Shown here: in pieces, positions 1 to 5,127 of the stretch | Numbering within the stretch: the stretch's first letter is position 1 | Layout: the number at the start of each line of letters is the position of its first letter | Assembly (NCBI GenBank): GCA_029863735.1 | Contig: JAOTUT010000155.1 | Coordinates: 1 to 5,127 of the forward strand | Source of the DNA: Ignavibacteria bacterium | GTDB taxonomy: Bacteria > Bacteroidota > Ignavibacteria > Ignavibacteriales > Ignavibacteriaceae | Direction of reading: 5' to 3' | DNA length: 5,127 bases | Translations under genes and position numbers: made by a program | Notes under the pieces: generated by a model | What the model was told of the DNA's origin: nothing | Seen by the model: only the letters and a program-made list of their open reading frames with translations | Databases searched by the model: none

Positions 1-1
1 G

Positions 2-856
2 TTTAAACTTCCTGATAGTTTTGTAAACAAAGCTGGCGGTGCCAAATCGGGAATGTATGGGGCATTCTTTATGGGTTTAACAATGGGAATAGTTGCGGCA
101 CCCTGTATCGGTCCATTTGTTTTGGGACTGGTAACTTACGTTGCAACTAAACAAGATCCCTTCTTTGGATTTTTACTTTTCTTTGTACTTGCTGTTGGTC
201 TTGGAACTCCATATTTGTTTCTTGCAGTTTTCTCTGGCAAGATTAAAAAACTACCGAGAGCAGGAGAGTGGATGGATGCAGTTAAACATATTTTTGGATT
301 CATTCTTATTGGTATGGCACTTTACTTTTTACTTCCTTTGCTACCTAATAGTATATCCGGATATGTGCTACCAGTTTTTATGATTATAACGGCAATTTAT
401 CTTCTATTTTTTGAGAAACTTGCAAACTCTGTTACGGGATTTAGAATCTTTAAAATTGTTTTTTCTGTAATAATAATGGCAGTTGGAGTTTACGCTCTTA
501 TTCCATCCGAGACTAATTCTGTTGAATGGAAACCATTCACTGAAGATGCGTTGACAGAAATTTCCGGAAGAGGTGTAGTTATTGATTTTTATGCTGACTG
601 GTGTATCCCTTGCAAAGAATTAGATGCATTAACGTTTTCCGATCCGGAGGTAATTGAGTTATCAAAAGAGTTTGAAACCTATAAAGCTGATATGACCAAA
701 TCTCTTTCACCCGAAGTTGAAAATATAAGAGAAAGATTTAAAATTGTGGGAGTCCCGACAGTGTTAATTTTAAATTCAAATGGTGAAGAAGTCGAAAGAA
801 TTACTGGCTTTGTTAATGCAAAGGAATTCTTCAAAATCATTTCGGGTGTTAAATAA
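2..856 (+). CDS. dsbD: Thiol:disulfide interchange protein DsbD, C-terminal part (5' end outside the window)
   Basis: Inner-membrane protein that passes electrons from cytoplasmic thioredoxin to periplasmic thiol-disulfide or cytochrome c maturation partners. The frame is open from base 2, and the residues before the first ATG (base 53) still match the family, so that ATG is internal and the true start lies upstream. Counting from the codon at 53, about five hydrophobic segments are visible (roughly 5-31, 36-60, 76-97, 102-120, 131-150). The first holds APCIGP with Cys18, the expected second membrane redox cysteine of the DsbD beta domain; its partner lies outside the window. A thioredoxin-like domain follows (about 155-267) with YADWCIPCKE (Cys184, Cys187), TFSDPEV as in DsbD gamma, and the cis-proline motif GVPT (233-236). 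The expected N-terminal periplasmic domain and first helices cannot be seen. A CcdA-thioredoxin fusion of the same superfamily is the main alternative. Stop TAA at 854-856. Confidence 0.9.
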   Translation, partial: FKLPDSFVNKAGGAKSGMYGAFFMGLTMGIVAAPCIGPFVLGLVTYVATKQDPFFGFLLFFVLAVGLGTPYLFLAVFSGKIKKLPRAGEWMDAVKHIFGFILIGMALYFLLPLLPNSISGYVLPVFMIITAIYLLFFEKLANSVTGFRIFKIVFSVIIMAVGVYALIPSETNSVEWKPFTEDALTEISGRGVVIDFYADWCIPCKELDALTFSDPEVIELSKEFETYKADMTKSLSPEVENIRERFKIVGVPTVLILNSNGEEVERITGFVNAKEFFKIISGVK

Positions 857-873
857 CAATTACTAATTATTAC

Positions 874-905
874 ATTGATAAATCATATGGTACTTTGTAA
901 CTTCG
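874..905 (+). promoter_or_regulatory. Candidate Bacteroidota-type promoter for korAB
   Basis: The 82-base gap between dsbD and korA contains ATTG (874-877), then 20 bases, then TAACTTCG (898-905). The known Bacteroidota pattern is TTTG, about 19-21 bases, TAnnTTTG, so spacing agrees and each box has one mismatch. Transcription would begin near 912 and leave a leader of roughly 25-30 bases. The same region also reads as a sigma70-like TTGATA (875-880) 17 bases before a poor -10 (TAACTT). AT-rich DNA yields such matches easily, so this is only a candidate. The gap has no convincing terminator for dsbD. Confidence 0.35.
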
Positions 906-938
906 ATAAAGAATAAAAATATTTAGGAAAAATTTAAG

Positions 939-2792
939 ATGGCAGAAACTAAAGAGAAGGATTTTAGAGTTTTAACAAGTGTTACTGTACGCTTTGCTGG
1001 GGATTCCGGGGATGGTATGCAATTAACCGGCTCTCAGTTCAGCGACACAACTGCGTGGATTGGAAATGATTTAAACACACTTCCGGATTATCCTGCCGAA
1101 ATAAGAGCACCTGCTGGAACCATATACGGTGTGAGTGGTTTTCAGTTAAGTTTTGGCAGTGAAGATATCAATACTCCAGGTGATCTTCCTGATGTACTTG
1201 TCGCAATGAATCCTGCAGCGTTAAGAAAAAATCTTAAAGAAATAAAATCTGGTGGAGTGATAATAGTTAACTCCGATGCTTTTGATCAGAAAAATCTTAA
1301 ACTAGTAAATTTTGATTCAAATCCGTTAGAAGATGATTCACTTAGTGGTTACGAGTTACATAAAGTTCCTATTTCATCACTTACAGCAAATGCACTTGAA
1401 GGTTTACCCTTAAGCCCGAAAGATGTTGCAAGGTGTAAAAACTTTTTTGCTCTTGGTTTGATGTACTGGTTGTACGATCGTCCTCTAAAAAATACAGAAG
1501 ACTGGATTAAAGATAAATTTAAGACAAAACCAGAATACGTTCAAGCAAACACTAAAGCTTTGCAGGCCGGATATAATTTTGGTGAGATGACGGAAGTGTT
1601 TACAACCCGTTATAAAGTTGAAGCTGCTAAACTTCCAAAAGGTACTTACAGAAATATTTCTGGTAATGAAGCTACTGCACTAGGTTTTCTTACGGCTTCT
1701 GTTAAAAGTGGAATCCCATTATTTCTTGGTTCTTATCCTATAACACCTGCATCAGAAATATTACAATATCTTAGTGCTTATAAAAACTTTGGAGTTAAGA
1801 CAGTTCAGGCGGAGGATGAAATTGCAGGAATAACTTCTGCAATTGGTGCTGCATTTGCTGGTAATCTTGCTCTAACAACTACAAGTGGACCTGGTCTTTC
1901 ATTAAAGACAGAAGCTATAGGTTTAGCAGTGATGACCGAATTACCAATTGTGATTGTCAATGTTCAACGTGGCGGACCTAGCACTGGTTTACCTACAAAA
2001 ACTGAGCAGGCTGACCTTTTACAGGCATTATATGGTAGAAATGGTGAGGCTCCGGTTTGTGTATTAGCTGCAAGAACGCCTCGTGATTGTTTTTATATGG
2101 CTATTGAAGCATCAAGGATTGCTTTAAAATATATGACTCCAGTGATCCTTTTAACGGATGGTTATTTGGGGAATGGTTCAGAACCATGGCGAATTCCACA
2201 TATGAATGAATTACCAGATATTTCTGTTAAATTCCGTACAGATCCTGAAGGATATTATCCTTACCTAAGAGATAAAAATCTTGCGAGACCGTGGGCTATT
2301 CCGGGTACAGCAGGGTTGGAACACAGAATTGGTGGTCTTGAAAAAGCTGATATCTATGGCACTGTCAATTATGATCCTGATAACCATGATAAAATGATTA
2401 GATTAAGAACAGAAAAAGTTAAAGGAATTGTTAACGACATACCCGAACTTAAAATTGATGGAGAAAAGGAAGGGGACTTGTTGGTGTTAGGCTGGGGCAG
2501 TACATACGGTTCAATTAAAGATGCGGTTACAAAAGCGAGAAATTCAGGATTAAAATTATCCCAGGCTCATCTCAGATATTTAAACCCAATGCCAAAAAAT
2601 ACAGGGCAGGTACTTAAGAGCTTTAAGAAGATATTGGTCCCTGAAATAAATCTTGGACAGCTTTCACATTTACTCAGGAGTGAGTTTTTAATTCCTGTGG
2701 AACAATTAAATCGGGTAAGGGGATTACCGCTTAAAGTAAATGATATTTTAGAAAAGATTAATTCTCTACTTGGAGGTGGAAATGGCAAATAG
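939..2792 (+). CDS. korA: 2-oxoacid:ferredoxin oxidoreductase, fused gamma-alpha subunit (probable 2-oxoglutarate type)
   Basis: Large subunit of the cytoplasmic enzyme that interconverts a 2-oxoacid plus CoA with acyl-CoA, CO2 and reduced ferredoxin. The 617-residue protein joins two domains that are separate in four-subunit enzymes. The gamma domain (about 15-200) opens with VRFAGDSGDGMQLTG (17-31). The alpha (pyrimidine-binding) domain starts near ISGNEA (240) and carries the signature YPITP (266-270), AEDE (291-294), SGPG (316-319) and the substrate-site stretch RGGPSTGLPT (344-353). A C-terminal domain (GDLLVLGWGSTYGS at 512-525) follows. No ferredoxin-like cysteine clusters are present, so a separate ferredoxin must accept electrons. 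The length is normal for the fused family. ATG 939 is chosen because it is preceded by AGGA (925-928), a weakish ribosome site 10 bases away. It overlaps korB by 11 bases. 2-Oxoglutarate is inferred as substrate from family and context; pyruvate or broad 2-oxoacid use is possible. Confidence 0.93.
   Translation: MAETKEKDFRVLTSVTVRFAGDSGDGMQLTGSQFSDTTAWIGNDLNTLPDYPAEIRAPAGTIYGVSGFQLSFGSEDINTPGDLPDVLVAMNPAALRKNLKEIKSGGVIIVNSDAFDQKNLKLVNFDSNPLEDDSLSGYELHKVPISSLTANALEGLPLSPKDVARCKNFFALGLMYWLYDRPLKNTEDWIKDKFKTKPEYVQANTKALQAGYNFGEMTEVFTTRYKVEAAKLPKGTYRNISGNEATALGFLTASVKSGIPLFLGSYPITPASEILQYLSAYKNFGVKTVQAEDEIAGITSAIGAAFAGNLALTTTSGPGLSLKTEAIGLAVMTELPIVIVNVQRGGPSTGLPTKTEQADLLQALYGRNGEAPVCVLAARTPRDCFYMAIEASRIALKYMTPVILLTDGYLGNGSEPWRIPHMNELPDISVKFRTDPEGYYPYLRDKNLARPWAIPGTAGLEHRIGGLEKADIYGTVNYDPDNHDKMIRLRTEKVKGIVNDIPELKIDGEKEGDLLVLGWGSTYGSIKDAVTKARNSGLKLSQAHLRYLNPMPKNTGQVLKSFKKILVPEINLGQLSHLLRSEFLIPVEQLNRVRGLPLKVNDILEKINSLLGGGNGK
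2772..2776 (+). promoter_or_regulatory. Shine-Dalgarno site that fixes the korB start
   Basis: GGAGG lies 5 bases before ATG 2782 and is written inside the Gly-Gly-Gly codons at the end of korA. It supports ATG 2782 over the in-frame TTG at 2770, which would leave the site inside the korB coding sequence and has no comparable ribosome site of its own. Confidence 0.85.
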
Positions 2793-3819
2793 TCCAGAAA
2801 CAATCACACGGAAATATATTGCAAAAGATTTCATAAGTGATCAGGATGTTCGATGGTGTCCGGGATGTGGAGATTATTCCATTCTTGCACAGGTTCAAAG
2901 AACTTTCCCCGATTTGATTCAAACAAATAAAGAAAAAATTGTGTGGGTATCCGGTATTGGATGTTCAAGCCGCTTTCCATACTACATGAATACTTACGGC
3001 TTTCACGGAATTCACGGACGTGCACCAATCATTGCAACCGGTGTTAAAATTGCTAATCCCGATTTAGCTGTTTGGGTTGCAACCGGTGATGGCGATTTAC
3101 TGAGTATAGGTGGAAATCACTTCATTCATGCGTGTAGAAAAAATATTGATATCAAAGTACTTCTTTTCAATAACAGAATCTATGGATTGACCAAAGGTCA
3201 ATATTCACCGACCTCTGAAAAAGGTAAAGTTACCAAGACAACTCCTTTCGGTAGCGTTGATTACCCATTCAACCCTTTATCACTTGCTCTTGGCGCAGAT
3301 GCTACATTTGTTGCCCGTTCAATTGATCGTAATCCGAAACACTTGCAAGAAATGATAAAGAGAGTAGGTCAGCATAAAGGTTTTGCTTTACTTGAGATAT
3401 TTCAGAACTGTAATATATTCAACGACGGTACGTTTGAACTTCTAACTAACAAAGATACCAAAGACGATCATGTACTTGTTCTTGAACATGGTAAGCCAAT
3501 GGTGTTTGGTAAGAATCATGACAAAGGAATAAAGTTGGATGGTGCTCATCCGGTTACGGTAGATATTTCAAACGGGAAATATTCAAAAGATGACCTATGG
3601 GTGCACGATGAGTTTTCAGATACTCCTGTTCATGCTATGATACTTGCGCATTTAGAGGACAGATTGGATCTTCCAAGTCCAATTGGAGTATTCAGACAAT
3701 ACATTAAAGAAACTTATGATGAAGGAATAAGAACACAGATCAATAAAGTAATTGATAAGAAGGGAAAAGGTGATTTGGAAAAAGTATTGTTCGGTGCAAA
3801 TACCTGGGAAGTTAGTTAA
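2782..3819 (+). CDS. korB: 2-oxoacid:ferredoxin oxidoreductase, beta subunit (TPP and [4Fe-4S] binding)
   Basis: Partner of the preceding subunit; it binds thiamine pyrophosphate and the iron-sulfur cluster that passes electrons to ferredoxin. Starting at ATG 2782 the protein has 345 residues, normal for the family. All four expected cluster cysteines are visible: WCPGCG (Cys26, Cys29), GIGCSS (Cys61) and QNCNIF (Cys210). The TPP/Mg2+ motif is GDGD (102-105) followed by NNRIYGLTKGQ (130-140) and YSPTS (141-145), the classic OFOR beta arrangement. The C-terminal third (about 215-345) matches the longer KorB form paired with fused alpha subunits. The start overlaps the korA end by 11 bases with a strong ribosome site, so the two are probably translationally coupled in equal amounts. 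Every catalytic element expected in the pair is present, and I see no frameshift or truncation. Substrate preference cannot be read from the sequence with certainty. Confidence 0.93.
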   Translation: MANSPETITRKYIAKDFISDQDVRWCPGCGDYSILAQVQRTFPDLIQTNKEKIVWVSGIGCSSRFPYYMNTYGFHGIHGRAPIIATGVKIANPDLAVWVATGDGDLLSIGGNHFIHACRKNIDIKVLLFNNRIYGLTKGQYSPTSEKGKVTKTTPFGSVDYPFNPLSLALGADATFVARSIDRNPKHLQEMIKRVGQHKGFALLEIFQNCNIFNDGTFELLTNKDTKDDHVLVLEHGKPMVFGKNHDKGIKLDGAHPVTVDISNGKYSKDDLWVHDEFSDTPVHAMILAHLEDRLDLPSPIGVFRQYIKETYDEGIRTQINKVIDKKGKGDLEKVLFGANTWEVS

Positions 3820-3849
3820 ATAGTTAACAATTTAAATCCTTTACAAGAT

Positions 3850-3879
3850 GGGGCTTGATAGAAAGCCCCTTTTATTATT
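3850..3879 (+). terminator. Intrinsic terminator after korB
   Basis: A perfect 7-bp stem pairs GGGGCTT (3850-3856) with AAGCCCC (3863-3869) around the loop GATAGA (3857-3862). It is followed directly by the tail TTTTATTATT (3870-3879). This GC-rich stem stands out from its AT-rich surroundings and begins 30 bases after the korB stop. There is no matching A-run upstream of the stem, so it should act on the + strand only. It ends one base before the chosen nrnA start at 3881, which raises the question of how nrnA is transcribed. Confidence 0.8.
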
Positions 3880-3880
3880 A

Positions 3881-4879
3881 ATGATAGATTTTCAAAAGCT
3901 AGCCGACATAATAAAGAACAATAACACTTTCCTGATTACTACCCATGTTAATCCCGATGCAGACGCAATAGGTTCTGAAAGTGCATTCGGTAAACTTTTA
4001 AGTATGTTAGGGAAAAAATTTAAGATTATTAATCACAGCGCAACACCGTACAATCTTCAATTTCTTGACTCAGAGAACGTGATTGAAAAATATGATTCAG
4101 CTCTGCACAGTTCCTACTTTGACTCGATGGATGTACTCATAGCATTGGATTTTAACAAGGCAGATAGAATGGTAAGTATGCAAAAAGCTTTTTATGATTC
4201 CAAGCAGCTCAAAATTTGCATTGATCATCATCAGGATCCTCAAGATTTTGTTAATTTTCAGTTTATTGATTCTAATTATGCAGCAACTGGTCATATCCTG
4301 TACGATTTTATTAAAAGCACAGACATCTTAAAAATCACTAAAGATATTGCTGCTCCCTTATACGCTGCTATAATGACTGATACAGGTTCATTTCGTTTTG
4401 AAAGAACAACTTCAAATCTGCATAGAATTATAGCCGATTTATTAGATACCGGGATCGATCCAATCGGGATATATGATCAACTCTACGATGAAAGTAAACT
4501 TAGTAAGATTAAACTACTTGGAAAATGTTTGACCTCACTTAAGCTAATTGCTGAAAATAAAATAGGTTATATGTTATTAACTCAAAATCATTTTAGCGAG
4601 TTTGGGGCTATTGAAAGTGATACTGAGAATTTTGTTAATTTCATAATATCTATCGAGGGAGTTAAGTTGGGAATGCTTTTTATAGAATTAAAAAGTGGTT
4701 TCAAAGTCAGTTTTAGATCAAAAGGAAAATTACCTGTGAATAAATTAGCAGGAATATTTGGTGGAGGTGGTCATACTAACGCTTCAGGAGCACGATTCAA
4801 AGATTCAAAAATGCAAGAGATGATACCTAAGATATTAAACGAAGCAGAAAAATTTTTCAACAACTTTAAAGAAGGATAA
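3881..4879 (+). CDS. nrnA: DHH/DHHA1 phosphoesterase, NrnA-like oligoribonuclease / pAp phosphatase
   Basis: Predicted cytoplasmic Mn2+-dependent phosphoesterase. Known NrnA proteins degrade very short RNAs to mononucleotides and convert 3'-phosphoadenosine 5'-phosphate to AMP. From ATG 3881 it has 332 residues, close to the usual 310-340. The DHH domain has THVNPDADAIG (His22, Asp26, Asp28), ALDFNKADR (Asp90), IDHHQDP (Asp115-His116-His117) and MTDTGSFRF (Asp167), all the expected metal ligands. The C-terminal DHHA1 domain has FRSKG and GGGGHTNASGA, with Gly294-Gly297 and His298 for substrate binding. A longer start at ATG 3848 is in frame but would translate the terminator hairpin as an 11-residue extension not expected in the family, so 3881 is preferred. 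Neither start has a clear Shine-Dalgarno site. The DHH family also includes RecJ and c-di-AMP phosphodiesterases, but the size and absence of membrane, PAS or GGDEF-like parts favour NrnA. Actual substrate range is unproven. Confidence 0.88.
   Translation: MIDFQKLADIIKNNNTFLITTHVNPDADAIGSESAFGKLLSMLGKKFKIINHSATPYNLQFLDSENVIEKYDSALHSSYFDSMDVLIALDFNKADRMVSMQKAFYDSKQLKICIDHHQDPQDFVNFQFIDSNYAATGHILYDFIKSTDILKITKDIAAPLYAAIMTDTGSFRFERTTSNLHRIIADLLDTGIDPIGIYDQLYDESKLSKIKLLGKCLTSLKLIAENKIGYMLLTQNHFSEFGAIESDTENFVNFIISIEGVKLGMLFIELKSGFKVSFRSKGKLPVNKLAGIFGGGGHTNASGARFKDSKMQEMIPKILNEAEKFFNNFKEG
4872..4876 (+). promoter_or_regulatory. Shine-Dalgarno site for the last gene
   Basis: AAGGA sits at the very end of nrnA, overlapping its last codons, 4 bases before ATG 4881. 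It supports that ATG as a real start and points to co-translation of nrnA with the downstream gene. Confidence 0.65.
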
Positions 4880-4880
4880 A

Positions 4881-5127
4881 ATGTTCAAATTGAATTACAA
4901 AACTGGTGTAAAATCAGGATTCGATAATTTATCAGTTGCAATCTATTATATACAAGATGATAAAAATATAAACGATAATTTAACGGCACTCGAGAAAAAA
5001 TTCAGAATCAAACTATCTGAACTTCAAAGAAAAAACTTTCTTGCAAAAAAAAATAAACAGCTCAAATTTTTCAATAGTAAAGGAAAGCAAGAACAAATAG
5101 TCATTAATAAATTCAAATTAGATGAAA
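4881..5127 (+). CDS. Partial reading frame, N-terminus only; possibly an M17-type leucyl aminopeptidase
   Basis: Starts one base after the nrnA stop (TAA, A, ATG) behind an AAGGA ribosome site, and stays open for 82 codons to the window edge, so the product is incomplete. The visible sequence begins MFKLNYKTGVKSGFDNLSVA, has no signal peptide or transmembrane helix, and is very rich in lysine and asparagine. The pattern of a short beta strand with a hydrophobic run (LSVAIYYIQ), a helix with LTALEKKF and KLSELQRKNF, then KQLKFF and a second hydrophobic strand QIVINKF resembles the weakly conserved N-terminal domain of cytosolic leucyl aminopeptidases. There the same order of elements precedes the catalytic domain. 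No catalytic or metal-binding residues fall inside the window, so the family assignment is tentative. That a real gene starts here is well supported by spacing and ribosome site. Confidence 0.6.
   Translation, partial: MFKLNYKTGVKSGFDNLSVAIYYIQDDKNINDNLTALEKKFRIKLSELQRKNFLAKKNKQLKFFNSKGKQEQIVINKFKLDE

Noticed and set aside
53..55. ATG 53 as the start of a 267-residue protein
   Set aside because: The frame is open to the window edge, and the preceding residues (LPDSFVNKAGG) match the DsbD family, so this methionine lies inside a larger protein.
875..886. FNR/CRP-like inverted repeat TTGAT-AA-ATCAT upstream of korA, tempting as an oxygen-responsive operator for a ferredoxin-dependent enzyme
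   Set aside because: An FNR site needs a 4-base spacer (TTGAT-N4-ATCAA). Here the spacer is 2 and the last base mismatches. Short AT-rich palindromes are expected by chance in such DNA.
2567..3028. Minus-strand frames at 2567-2803 and 2831-3028
   Set aside because: They lie opposite conserved korA and korB coding sequence, have no ribosome sites and no recognisable protein features. They are shadows of the real genes, as are those at 141-383 (+) and 4097-4294 (-).
1..3819. A joint DsbD-KorAB redox system suggested by adjacency
   Set aside because: The genes are separated by an 82-base gap with a possible promoter. DsbD draws electrons from thioredoxin while KorAB uses ferredoxin, and nothing in the sequence links the two.
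3818..3833. Imperfect palindrome AAATAGTTAACAATTT at the korB stop, with AGTTAA repeated 8 bases apart
   Set aside because: It is purely AT-rich around one GTTAAC core, has two mismatched pairs and partly overlaps the stop codon. Nothing distinguishes it from chance.

Overview
The window is AT-rich bacterial DNA carrying five consecutive genes, all on the + strand. In order they are: the 3' part of a dsbD-type thiol:disulfide interchange gene, a complete two-gene 2-oxoacid:ferredoxin oxidoreductase operon (korA, korB), an nrnA-like DHH/DHHA1 phosphoesterase gene, and the 5' end of a further gene cut by the window edge. I see no rRNA, tRNA, CRISPR array, insertion sequence or phage gene. No gap between genes exceeds about 85 bases.

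The organism looks like a member of the Bacteroidota / Ignavibacteriota-Chlorobiota branch. This is inferred from the fused gamma-alpha KorA of about 617 residues paired with a KorB of about 345 residues, the low GC content, a possible Bacteroidota-type -33/-7 promoter ahead of korA, and the style of the DsbD C-terminal half. Two good Shine-Dalgarno sites (before korB and before the last gene) fit the Ignavibacteriota/Chlorobiota side somewhat better than core Bacteroidota, which rarely use them. This placement rests on family knowledge, not on a search.

Layout: positions 2-856 hold the dsbD fragment (last transmembrane helices plus thioredoxin domain). An 82-base AT-rich gap (857-938) holds a candidate promoter and a weak ribosome binding site. 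korA (939-2792) and korB (2782-3819) overlap by 11 bases and are translationally arranged as a pair. A short gap then carries a clear intrinsic terminator (hairpin 3850-3869 plus T-rich tail) that ends only a base or two before the best start of nrnA (3881-4879). One base after the nrnA stop, a last reading frame (4881 onward) begins behind its own Shine-Dalgarno site and runs off the end.

Functionally, KorAB interconverts a 2-oxoacid plus CoA with an acyl-CoA, CO2 and reduced ferredoxin. DsbD carries reducing power from cytoplasmic thioredoxin across the membrane. NrnA-type enzymes finish RNA turnover and remove pAp. These look like ordinary housekeeping neighbours and not one dedicated system. 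Nothing here convinces me of an undescribed system. The point most worth checking is the terminator pressed against the nrnA start codon.
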